From positions 2,455,501 through 2,519,500 of the forward strand of contig NC_083523.1 of the NCBI RefSeq assembly GCF_032362555.1: a DNA stretch of 64,000 nt. Reading direction: 5' to 3'. The DNA comes from Amyelois transitella (lineage: Eukaryota > Arthropoda > Insecta > Lepidoptera > Pyralidae). The notes under the pieces are model-generated. The model was given only the letters and a program-made list of their open reading frames with translations, searched no databases and was not told the origin of the DNA. Shown here piece after piece: positions 25,301 through 36,200 of the stretch; position 1 is the stretch's first letter; each line of letters opens with the position of its first letter. Made by a program: the position numbers and the translations under genes.

Positions 25301-28300
25301 TTAACGTTTTATTTTCGACTTTGAATCATAATCAAGTGTTGTTTAAGTGCGGTTCGATTTCGCTAAGGCAACAAATTGAGGTTACTTTTCAATAATAAAA
25401 AAAAAAATTGTATTTGGGGTCAAACGATCCCTGCGTATGAGTGTAAAATGATCCCAGGATCATTTTACCCCTTCACTTTTGGTTTTTTTGAACATAAAAA
25501 TATAATATACGTTTTTGTATGTTTATGTACGTGTGTATGTGTGAGTGTGTGTGTATATGTATGTCGAAATTTAAGTGTGTGTAGCATGTATAGTTTTTAT
25601 ATATCATTTGCAGATGCCGCGAAATTATCAAAGAAAGACAGACCGGCAAAAATGGAGCGAGGAGGCTATGTCACGAGCACTCGAAGAAGTAAAAAAAGGC
25701 ATGCCATATAAAACAGCCAGCAAGCAGTTCTCGGTACCTGTGATGAGCCTGAAAAGAAGAGCCAAAGGCAAAAATAAAGTTGCTGTTGTCGCAGTTAAGA
25801 CCCTAGGAAGTAAACAAACGGTGTTTTCACCTGATCAAGAAAAAGAACTAATTCAGCACATAACAGACATGGAATCTAGGATGTATGGCCTAACCAAACA
25901 AGATGTAACTTCTCTGGCGTATCAGCTGGCCACGTTAAATTAGGTTTAGAAATGTTTTTTGTTTCAGATTTATTGACCCATAAGACTGGGTTTCTTTGTT
26001 TTGTTATTGAAATTTTTTTGGTAGTTGATTCAACAAGACTATTAATCATAGTTAGGTACTGAATTGGAAACAGCCCGTTTAAAATTATTATGTTGAGTTC
26101 TTTTTTTATAACTTTAAGTTTCACTGGCTGAAAGACTGGGTTTCTATAGCTATATTAAGATATAAGATACTGATCTGACTAATTACAGGCATTATAACAG
26201 TTAAATGTCAATTGTGATATGAAAAAACTAATAAAGACTGATTAGAATAACTAATTTAGTTTATTTTTTTACTAGCTTCTAGCTTCAATACTTTGGCCAC
26301 AATTAGCCTTCTCCCTTAGAGGGATCATTATGTACACCTTTCCCCTACCTACGTTACATGGTTCACTACCAGAACGCATAAAAATTTTAAGCATAAAATA
26401 AGTTAGCATAATGAAATTACAACTAATTACAAATTCCCATAATACTAATAAGCACAACACGTTTTAGCATACACTTTTTAGCATAAATACAATAAGCATA
26501 AACATGATTTCGCACAAACCAATTAACCATAACTGTAAAAAAGCATAATGGATATTTACCATAATGAAAATAGGCATAATAGAACCTAACCTAACCTAAC
26601 CTAAACATTTAAAATAGAAATAATTATTTACCATACTATTATACATACACATTCATGTAAGTAGCAATATAAATTTTGCATGCAACTCATTAAACATACT
26701 AAAATACACAACATTTTCTTTTCTTTATGCCTATTACCTATTATGATAAAATACTATTATGCGACATTCCATTATGCCTAAAAAAATTGTGCAAAAAAAA
26801 ATTATGCATAAATGCATTATGCTAAATTATAATTATGCCAAAGCACATATTATGCTAAAACGAAATTAGGTCAATTTACTATTATGCTAAATAGATTATG
26901 CCACTTCGATTATGCCATTCCATTTTATGACAAAACTCATTATGCCAATTAAAGGGATCCCACGTTACATGCGCCTTTAGTACCTGTAGGTATTATTTAT
27001 AAATAGTAAAACAAAATTATCTTACGCAGTATAAGTATCACTGAACATCCACTCGGCTATAACTACGTCAAAGGTCTGCGTAGTGTCGCCCATCAGTTTC
27101 TGTAAGTTTGAGTCTTGGAATACGTTTCTGTTAGTCATCTCTATGAATGGTTTAAATTCGAACAAATTCGCTGCATCTTGTCCATTCAAAACTGTCGTCA
27201 CATTCAGTCGTTGTGCTGGAGAGAAACAAAAATACTTACTAGGGTATTAAGTTTGCCGTGTGGTTCCCGGCACCAATATAAAAAGAATAGGACCACTCCC
27301 ATCTTTTTCCCATGGATGTCGTAAAAGGCGACTAAGGGATAGGCTTACAAACGTGAGATTCTTTTTTAAACGATGGGCTAGCAACCTGTCACTATTTGAA
27401 TCTCAATTCTATCATTAAGCCAAATAGCAGACTGGGCCATTCAATCTTTTCAAGAATGTTGGCTCTGTCTATCCCGCGAGGGACATAGACGTGATCATAA
27501 ATATGTATGTATGTATTATAAGGTTAGTAAAATAAGTAGTTGTTTGGCAGTTTAGCATCGCAACAATAGAACTAAAGTTTAAGAACGAAGGATATTTTTT
27601 TTAACAATAATTCAGCTTGTGTTGCAATCGCAATCTTCTTCAGCACATCAATACTAGTGCAAGGAGTGCTAGTACTAGTAAAACTCGAAATATATAGACT
27701 AGTTGTTCGCCGCGAACTAAGACCTCATTTTTTCCAAAATTGAGAATCTTACCTCAAAAGCTACATACAGTAACTTATCTAGACGGCCTCCGTGGCGCAG
27801 CGGTAGTATGCTTGTCTGAGACACCGGAGGTCCCAGGTTCGAATCCCGGCCAGGGCATGATGAGAAAAGAACTTTTTCTGATTGGCATGGGTCTTGGATG
27901 TTTATCTACATAGGTATTTATTATAATATAGTATCGTTAAGTAAGTATATCGTAACACAAGTCTTGAACTTACTTCGAGGCCTAAATATATATATATTAA
28001 ATATCTACTGCAATACATACTGGCAAAACTCATATCGACAGCACTGAGGTCAACTTGACTAAGATTTGGCGGGAGATTTTTATCAGGAAAAGGCGTCAGT
28101 TGCGTCACCTGAAAGGACAATTTAAACATATAATCATGTTTATTTTACGAGGTAGCAAATTTAAGAATGCCTCTTTGTTCATAAAAAATGAATTTGAACG
28201 AATTTTGTCAATCTAATTAAATGTTAACTAATTTCTGGGCTGGTTACTCAATTTTCATAATTGGTAAGAGACATTTCAACAGGTAGGTATTTTAGTTTCA

Positions 28301-29031
28301 CAATTTTGTTGACTTCGAATTGAAGTATTTAGTTTTGTTTGCAAAGTACCAGTGCAGAAGAAGCGGTAATAATACTGTACAGGATATTTGAAATAAAGTC
28401 AAAATTTAATTCAGGTATGTAGTTAGTCATAGTGTATAATATTTTTACCAAACAAAAAAAAATCTCTGTGTGTTCCCGGTTGCACCCTCCACAGAAGTGT
28501 TTCGGGGCCCGGAGTCCGCCTCCAAGCCAAAAAAAACATTAAGGCTTATGCTTAAAATAACCAAAACCAAAAATCTATACGCCACAACTCACAAAAATAA
28601 AAGATGAAATCACGCGACGCTATCCGTCAAAAATAGCGAAGAACCTAAATCGCGTAAGCAAAGATTTTACGGATTGGATATACAACCTCTGACACAACAT
28701 CGTTGGAGCCGCGGTTCCCCAGGCATAACACCTAGCCTGGCGGAAGATCTTTCCTTCGGTTAAGTCGAGCCGAATCATCACTCCCGTTACATTCTTATAT
28801 TTCCCGAGTAAATTTTGTTGAATCTCTTCTTTGAGTTTTAAACTGTATTTCTACAAATATGATTGTTTCACGTACCTCATGTCCAGCCTCCAGCAGAGCC
28901 TTCACCACCCCTTTAGCCAGTATTTGATGGCTCGGCATGGCCATAGGAAACACGGTCAGAATTTTGTAACCATCACAAATATGAGATAAGGTTGTAAGAA
29001 CCAACAGAATATACGCTGTTTTCTTCATCAT
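22395..29031 (-). CDS. UDP-glycosyltransferase, gene C
   Basis: Predicted 518-residue UGT from eight exons: 29031-28876, 28108-28021, 27215-27026, 24501-24304, 23981-23762, 23468-23249, 23089-22870, 22659-22395. Two adjacent ATGs (29031, 29028) open the signal peptide; either could start translation. Catalytic His H35 (MPSHQ); Glu (E136, in VVIAEW) where Asp is usual; THGG (H368) and DQ (392-393); membrane helix; tail VVKKQKKN with a KxKxx retrieval pattern. Very close to genes A and B, and expected to share their ER-lumenal sugar-conjugation role. The 2.5-kb intron 3 hosts a pogo-like element, a palindromic motif array and a SINE-like copy; intron 2 hosts a SINE-like copy and a tRNA-derived SINE. 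Exon 1 is flanked on both sides by copies of one direct repeat. Confidence 0.94.
24742..24988 (-). repeat. SINE-like repeat, full length
   Basis: Reverse-oriented, spanning from the tail (TATATCCCTTGCGGGGTAGA) to the head (GTTGCCGTGAACCACACGGC). In intron 3 of UGT gene C, same strand as the gene. Confidence 0.8.
25049..26345 (+). mobile_element. pogo-like DNA transposon derivative
   Basis: Matching inverted ends (GGGGATAGGTGTACAAAATG at left; reverse complement of the right end GGGGAAAGGTGTACATAATG) flanked by TA on both sides, the duplication typical of pogo/Tigger elements. Length about 1.3 kb. It encodes only an N-terminal DNA-binding fragment (25614-25943); the catalytic DDE domain is absent, so it is non-autonomous. 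In intron 3 of UGT gene C, antisense to it. Confidence 0.85.
25614..25943 (+). CDS. HTH psq-type DNA-binding protein of the pogo-like element
   Basis: An open frame of 109 codons starting MPRNYQRKTDRQKWSEE. It contains the helix-turn-helix (psq/pogo type, residues 5-55: ALEEVKKGMPYKTASKQFSV, then VMSLKRR) and the start of the second, CENP-B-like binding region (FSPDQEKELIQHITDMESRM). It stops before any DDE catalytic residues. A polypyrimidine tract and CAG directly precede the ATG, suggesting a 5' intron ending there. It could be a dead transposase remnant or a DNA-binding-only product. No sign of a host function is visible. Confidence 0.7.
   Translation: MPRNYQRKTDRQKWSEEAMSRALEEVKKGMPYKTASKQFSVPVMSLKRRAKGKNKVAVVAVKTLGSKQTVFSPDQEKELIQHITDMESRMYGLTKQDVTSLAYQLATLN
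26388..26960. repeat. Inverted array of GCATAAT motifs around a telomere-like core
   Basis: The left part holds many GCATAA(T)/CCATAAT motifs on the plus strand. The right part holds many ATTATGC(C/T) motifs, that is, the same motif inverted. Between them at 26585-26604 are four exact CCTAA units, the insect telomere repeat TTAGG in reverse. No coding content. It lies immediately right of the pogo-like element in intron 3 of UGT gene C. Confidence 0.7.
27254..27516 (+). repeat. SINE-like repeat, full length
   Basis: Complete from GCCGTGTGGTTCCCGGCACC to the (TATG)n tail. Its head begins about 40 bases upstream of the exon 3 acceptor of UGT gene C. Confidence 0.85.
27780..27995 (+). repeat. 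tRNA-derived SINE
   Basis: Pol III promoter boxes of a tRNA gene are visible: box A GTGGCGCAGCGG and box B GGTTCGAATCC. They are followed by a non-tRNA body (CTTGGATGTTTATC, AGTATCGTTAAG, CGTAACACAAG). The tRNA part is not a functional tRNA because it leads straight into the body. In intron 2 of UGT gene C. Confidence 0.85.
28565..28795 (+). repeat. Unclassified direct repeat, copy 1
   Basis: ATACGCCACAACTCACAAAA, then AAATCACGCGACGCTATC, CACAACATCGTTGGAGCC and CACCTAGCCTGGCGGAAGAT. Closely matches 29752-29995. In intron 1 of UGT gene C. A short relic (CATAACACCTAGCCTGCC) also lies near 10924. Confidence 0.7.
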
Positions 29032-29751
29032 TTTTTCATTAAATGAAATAAGAAATAATACAAAATGTTATAGCTTTTACGCAATCGTCATTCAGTGTTT
29101 TAGTCTCTATTAAAGAAATAAGACACCGGATTTAAAAACCAAACTTTTGAGTTTTAGTTCAGTTATATGTAAATCCACTTAAAAGTTATTTTCTTACAAA
29201 ATTTATAGACAGTCCTAACACTAACATTCATCTCCAAATTTATTGTACTACTAAGACACTTATACTATAATTAAGCATCTTTATCAATCCAATGACGGAA
29301 ATATGTTTGATATCAAATAAAATGTGTTGGTTAGGATGACGGTGATATTAATTTACATGTCATCAAAAATCTGTTTAATACTCCACTATTTTTAATCTTA
29401 TCAAAGGTTTAGCCGAAGCGAACAATCTTTCTAGTCAAGGTAACAAAATTGTGATTCAAACATACAAGCTTTCATTGTGCTAAAAACATTGAAAGTTTGA
29501 ATCATGAGAAATTAGAAGAGTATTAATTTCTAATAATAATACACACAGTCAGTGCAATATAGTAACAAACATTTTCTTATATGATTTAACTAGGTAGGTG
29601 AATGATTTTTTTATTTATACTTAAAATGACCGTTTTTGTTTTTTAACGTGAAAACATCCTGACTTACATGTTTCAAGTTAACCGGAATTTATGTACCTAC
29701 TTACTTAACTATATAAATTGCGACTCCATGAGTTTTGTCAATCTGTGGCGA

Positions 29752-29995
29752 AATCCTATACGCCACAAGTCACAAAAATAAAAAATTGAATCACGCGACG
29801 CTATCAGTCAAAAACAGCGAAAAACCTAAATCACGCAAGCAAAGATTTCACGGATTGGAGCTATGTATATACAACCTCCGACACAACATCGTCGGAGCCG
29901 CGGTTCCCCAGGCACAACACCTAGCCTGGCGGAAGATCTTCCCTTTGGTGGCGGTCGAGCCGAATCATCGCTCCCGTTAGCTCCCGTTAGTCGAG
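29752..29995 (+). repeat. Unclassified direct repeat, copy 2
   Basis: Same sequence and orientation as 28565-28795, about 720 bases upstream of the UGT gene C start codon, so the pair brackets exon 1. It ends with a local duplication of GCTCCCGTTA. Confidence 0.7.
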
Positions 29996-30649
29996 TTCTT
30001 TTTTAGATGCTGCTGGAAGAAATGTACAAAATAGAAGAATTAGGTATGTTATCCTACAAATAAACATTAGTACCAACATTCATAAAAAAAAAATATTTTA
30101 TTGGAACATAAAATTCAAGTAAACATAAGTTAAAAATCTCATTCTAAGGTATAAGCGACCAAAATGGTTCCAGTCAGTTTTATGTCATGACATGGTCACG
30201 ATTCAGTGGAAACTTAAAATAAAAATAAATAAGTTCAAAAGTCATTTTCCACGGGAAAGCAATGGATATGCCTAGTCACAATCCTAGAGATTTTTCTCAC
30301 TACCTTAAATTCAAATATTTCATTCAAGCCACATTATAAAGTTGTCTTAATGAATTATAATAGGCAAGTCATGGATGAACAAACAATTATTTAATCAAGC
30401 CACTAAACCTAAAAACCGGTTTAGGAAAAGTTGGTGGAATTTTTAAGCAACCTTTAGTCCAGTTAGGATTTTTCGGCGAATTAATTATTATCCGTATATG
30501 TTTATGGATAACTAAATACGCCTCGGTCCCTGAGGAGCAAACAGGACCATTCCTGGTACTTCTTCATTCACATCTATCAATCGAGAACATTCAATTATCC
30601 AAGTTTTATCAATTTTGGGCTAATAATAACTGATATAGAATCACAATCG

Positions 30650-30892
30650 ACGGCCTCTGTGGCGCAGCGGTAATACGCTTGTCGAATCGAATCCCGGTCG
30701 GGGCATGATGAGAAAAGAACTTTTTCTGATTGGCCTGGGTCTTGGATGTTTATCTATATTAAGTATTTATTATAAAATATAGTATCGTTGAGTTAGTATC
30801 TCGTAACACAAGTCTCAAAGAACTCACTTCCAGGCTAACTCAATCAGTGTAATTTGTCCCGTATATATTTATTTATTTATTTACAAACAGGA
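30650..30892 (+). repeat. tRNA-derived SINE, deleted internally
   Basis: Box A GTGGCGCAGCGG retained; about 25 bases before box B are missing (GAATCGAATCCCGG). The body ends CCCGTATATATTTATTTATT, the family tail. Confidence 0.8.
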
Positions 30893-31055
30893 TAGTTCAT
30901 AGCTGTAAGTTTTTATTTCTTTTGAAATGTAGTCAAAGTGCTAATTTAATTGTGACCTACTGTCTTTGTTTACATATTTATGAATACATCATCTTTCTAG
31001 AGTAAGTACCTAAGTAATGTTTGCGATTTCACCTCTCAGCTGTGACTAACTTTAA

Positions 31056-33092
31056 AAATAATAGTTTAAAAAAAACTAAAAAACTACGCTTTATTGCTAA
31101 TCAAACTAAAAAATAGAAAATAAAAATTAATGACAAAGGAATTATAAAACAGTAGTAGTAAGTCGAACAATCAGTTATAGTCAATCACCTCTGATTAAAA
31201 TTATAACAAAATTAAATTTATAAACAAAACAATTTAAATCAGAGTAAAAAGCGTGGGGTGCATTTTACTTCATTTTCATAACTCTCTTGTCATAAATATA
31301 TGCTAATAGAATGATTTTAATATTTACTACATCAGGCACCCCACGCTTTTTACTCAGATTTAAATTGTTTTGTTTATAAATTTAATTTTGTTATAATTTT
31401 AATCAGAGGTGATTGACTATAACTGATTGTTCGACTTACTACTACTGTTTTATAATTCCTTTGTCATTAATTTTTATTTTCTATTTTTTAGTTTGATTAG
31501 CAATAAAGCGTAGTTTTTTAGTTTTTTTTAAACTATTATTTATTTTCCATTTTTTAGTTCGATTAGCAATAAAACGCGTAGTTTTTTAGATTTTTTATAC
31601 AATTATTTTTTGGAAGTTAACACTTCTAGTATAACTATCTTACTAGAAAAGACTTTCGCAACCATGCGCCCATCGCCGGAGGTTTTCACAACTAACTTTC
31701 TTAAAGTTATATGTGGCCTGATTGGATTAAATCTCATAATATTCTCATAATGATGATTCTTTTTTAGGCGATGGGCTTGCAACCTGTCAATATTTGAATC
31801 TCAATTCTATCTTAAAGCCAAATAGCTGAACGTGGCCTATCAGTCTTTACAAGACTGTTGGCTCTGTCTACCCCGCAAGGGATATAGACGTGATTATATG
31901 TATGTATGATGATTGTTAAACCCAGTTGAAAAGAATTTTATAGTGATAAATCACTGTTAATAATATTTTTGACTATGCAGCAAACATAATAATTTTCGAT
32001 TGTGGCCTTGCCAGGAATCAAACCACAAGATTAAGAGGCAGATTGATACAGGAACAAAAATATTTCAAACATACCTCCACTGCCTTTACAACCAGGAACG
32101 CAACAATGTTTATCTGAAGACATCGTGGCACTTTCGTTGTAAAACTGTCTTTCACAAAAACAAACACAAACTTGGGACTCCTATCTCAAATAATCAGGTA
32201 CTTTTTACAGGAGTCCTATCTGCACAACACAGTGAACACAGTCAGAGTCCAATCTCAGATGATAAAATCACACGAATATCCGGAAGAACAAAGCTCGACT
32301 CAACGGAAGATTCCAAACTACAAATAACGACAAGTTATCAGCACAAAACAAAGTGCAAATAGGTAAATACACAGGCACCGGTATAAAAAAACAGAAAGAA
32401 AATTTACAGGTTTTCTAATCGAATTCGAAACTTACTGCAAAACTTATTTGACATAAATAAATGTCACTCATTTCTTAAACGAGTATTACAGTGTTGCTAT
32501 TATAAATAGGCAAAAGATACCTAATGTTAATTCAAGAATTGCATTAATATGTTAAATACGTATTAAATATCACAAAGTTCTGTAGGTAGTAACTTTATTC
32601 TTGTATTGTTGTAAATTTAGTTGTTCAATTTTCATTTATTACTTTTGTTTTATTACTTATATATTTTTTATTGTTTTAAAATATTCTACTAATTCTACTA
32701 TTGTTTCTAATGGTAATTCTAAATGGAGCGATGCGATGAAATAAAAAAGTCTCAGGTTAATAGTAACATTATATGGAAATATATTACATCTCTTTTTGGA
32801 CTCCTTATACGTCAGAACTTCTTGGTTTCTTATATAGAGATTACTGGCAATGGTGCTATCTCTGTCTCTCTTACTCTCACACGAGGGATCTAAAAATGAA
32901 TTTATTAATCCTGGCAGTTTTAATAAGGATAATGAGAAACTCTTATCAAAATATTGCATTGTCATCGGTCCTTGATACGTGTGCAAAGTTTCAAGTTGAT
33001 CAGACGTTTAGAAATCAGTGAAAATTAAGCTCAAAGATTCCGTTACATACATACATACATACAACCCAAGCTAATAAAAGCGTAGTAAAAAG
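31056..33092 (+). repeat. 2-kb foldback-type repeat block, copy 2
   Basis: Palindrome arms 31056-31261 and 31336-31541 (206 bp, one mismatch seen) around a 74-bp loop, then about 1.5 kb closely matching copy 1 (17144-19225). The loop is the reverse complement of the loop in copy 1, although the rest is in the same orientation. Lies between UGT genes C and D. Short frames within it are not recognisable proteins. Confidence 0.8.
31762..31906 (+). repeat. SINE-like repeat, 3' part, inside block copy 2
   Basis: Orthologous in position to 17860-18003 in block copy 1. Confidence 0.75.
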
Positions 33093-33260
33093 AAGGAGAA
33101 GAAAGTATAACAAGAAACTTCTACCTTGATATAAACTTGTAAGACTCAGACAAACCAGAAAACAAGTAGACAATGCATCAAAAAACGATATTATAATAAC
33201 AAGACAGTATAAGATTTACAATTTTAATATCAAAAACAAGTAACAACTCAATAAAATGCA

Positions 33261-36200
33261 CTAACTGTTCTTCTTAATTGAGTCGTATTTATTCGCACAA
33301 ACTAGTTTCCTCACTAAAAACAAAACAGATACAATAACGAGAATAATTAAAGCTAACAGATCTAGATAAAATCTTTGGTAGAAGGGTAAGTCCAAGGCTT
33401 TGGAGCGTAGATGCTTGGCTCCATTAGTTTGAATGACGTGTTCCACCCAGTGCACCAACTCTTTGCCTGGACTAACGGGTCTGTGGTGGTAGATGAAGGA
33501 CAACTCCTTCACTCTTTGGCGGTACCTGGACAGAGAAAAAATTTATATTATTTGTTTCATGGGAATCCACTTTTATTGCGGTGCTCAGACGAAAGTAGCT
33601 TTGTGTAAAAACCTAAGAACCCCTAAGACTTCTTCTTTTTGAAAGTGAAGATGGAAGAAAGGAATAGTTTTAAAGTTTACTCACGAAGGGTTCCCAAGAA
33701 TCTCCTGGATAGACGTCTTCAAATTGGCGGGGACATCGTTATTCAGGTCGACTTTGAGGCCGTAGCCTTTGTTGACGGCTCTGATGACGTTGATGAACTG
33801 GTCTGCGAAGATCGGGATGCCGATGATCGGGACTCCGTAGTGCATGGTCTCGGTGGTGGACAGCAGACCGCCGTGGGTGATGAAGAGGATGCAGTTCGGG
33901 TGAGCTGGGCATTTGATGATGATAATATTAATGAATGAAATCACTTTTAACTATTGCTGTGGGTGTTACATCTGGGTAAAAGAGTCTTGCTACCCAAAGG
34001 TTAAAACCTGACTTACATTGAATCGTAGTCAGAAGGGCTGTGAAGATGAAACAGAAACTATCTTGCCAAGAGGACAAAGTAGAATTGCTTTCCAGAAACT
34101 AATGACGCTAGTGCAATCGGGTGGCATTTTAAATTAATTTTCATATAATAAAACTTTCAGTTTCCGCGAGAATTAGAGAAGCCATCTCTCAGTGTAACTT
34201 AAGAAAACTAAATGCCAAATTTTAAAGTCAACACCCTACGACTTACGCTTTACTTTGCTATATCAGGCAGTCAGTCTATCAGTATCCTCTTTTTCAGATC
34301 CAACATCGGACATAAACTTACCAAGGATGCTAGGCTGTGGTGCCCACTGCACTATGTGCACATTCTTGGGCAGATTCGGCAAAACCTCTTCGAACTTCCA
34401 GATGACTGTCTGCTTGAGAGCACTGAACATGTTCAGGATTTCTCTTTTGATCTCCTCTGGCCAAGTTTTGCTCTTCAGTAGAGATCCCATGCTGAAGTAT
34501 ATGACACCGTGCTTCGCTTCGTCCATAATTTTTTGGAGATTCTGAGGGAAGAAAACATTAATTTTAAGGTAAATTACATGGGAATTGGCCACTGCTGACA
34601 ATGGAACTAGTGGGAAAGGTGGGAAACCATAACTTTGACTGTGATTCCAAAGGAAAAATTACAACATTCAATCAGGAGACTACAGGAGGTACGACAGACA
34701 CGGAATGACCTACATCAGCCTTGCGCAACCATGTTTACTAAGTAACATAACCCATTATGGTTGTTGCACAAACTATGATTTCTTTTAAAGTTAACTATTA
34801 TGAAATAATAAATAAACACAGTTTGTACGGCCAGTGATATATTTTTGCGTGGCGGACCTTGGGCCCCGAAAATTTTCAATGGAGGGTGCTTCTGGGAAAA
34901 CGCAGAGATATGAGAGAGACAGTTTTTATGACAAACCATGAATTTCATAATAAACCGAAATATCTATTGAGACAGCGTTCTAGAGTGTCAAAATCCACAA
35001 ACGTAATAGCGTTGGTTGCTAATCATCAGATGCGCTGGTTACCACATTTATACAAACCTCAGGTAAAGGTTTCAATTCTTCTTTAATATGGTATCCGGCA
35101 ATAGCCTTGTAGTTCTGCGGTAGCCTGGTCGGCTGTCCAGTAGCCACATAAGAGTTGCCAAGCATCAATGAAGCGGAGTACATCGCTTCGTTCAAAGGAG
35201 GCAGTCGGTTGCCGCGTCTAACTGCAGCAGCAGTGAATGCCTTGTTGTAAGCCTCACTGTCTCGGGAGTAGCGGGACCTGGAATCAATAAAAAATTATCA
35301 AATTAAAAGAGGTATATATATCTTTATAAAATTCATTAGATATTTATATAAAAAGTAAACTACTCGTTTATATACATACATATTTGTCCCGTATATATTT
35401 ATTTATTTATTTATATAGTCACGTCTATATGCCTTGCGGGGTAGACAGAGCCAACGGCCTGGAAAAGACTGAAATTCCCCGTTCAACTCTATAGCTTTAT
35501 AATGGATTTCAGATTTCAAATTGTCATCATGACGTTCATGGGTAAGGTAAGGCGGTGATGGGCTAAAAGGCTTATCAATTCATACTAGCAAAAGCATTGA
35601 CACATCAAAATTTTGGACAAAAAGACCCCTTGCTTTCATAAGTTGTTAGTCTTTGATCATATCGGTGTAAACCTAAGACACAAAATTGCCACGTGGACAT
35701 TTGAAATTTGTTATCTAAATTACTGATCTATAGTCTACTATATACGCAATTATGTTATCATGTGCCTTCCGAATGAATCCAGGTCATTACCCGGTAGATA
35801 TGGGCGGACTCTTATCAACCGGCTGTGCGTGAACGATTTATCTCTTGGAGACGATAGCATGGTATCACAGAGTTACATAGGTATCAGAACTCCGTCTATC
35901 CACTAATAATACTTTTTAATTACATTTTCCCCATATTTGGCTTGTCTATAATTAACAAACATGTCGTGTTTAGTATTCAGCACTTTAATAAGGCCACTCC
36001 ATCTCTTGTCTGTGAATGTCTGAAGAGGCGATTAAAGTGATAAAAGTACTTTTATCAGTTGCAACAATCCATGATTCAAAATGGATTGGTTTCTCTTTTG
36101 GAAGAGTCACGAAAGTTGCTCCATGGATTATTGGATCGCTTCATGATCCAGGATTGAGTCACAGTCAGAACTTGTCCAATCTTGGATCCTGAATATAGGC

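Noticed and set aside
27780-27860. tRNA gene
   Set aside because: Box A and B are present, but the sequence runs into a shared SINE body and recurs as dispersed copies.
32000-32362. 120-codon frame in repeat block copy 2 (and its shorter version at 18094)
   Set aside because: Not matched to any family I know and broken by an indel between the two block copies; not counted as a gene.
17144-33092. Segmental duplication carrying a UGT gene with its upstream block
   Set aside because: Sequences beyond the block ends differ at the two sites and its distance to the nearest UGT start differs (0 against about 2 kb), which fits transposition better.
33639-33938. 99-codon plus-strand frame
   Set aside because: It is the antisense of exon 7 of UGT gene D, whose splice sites and motifs are clear.
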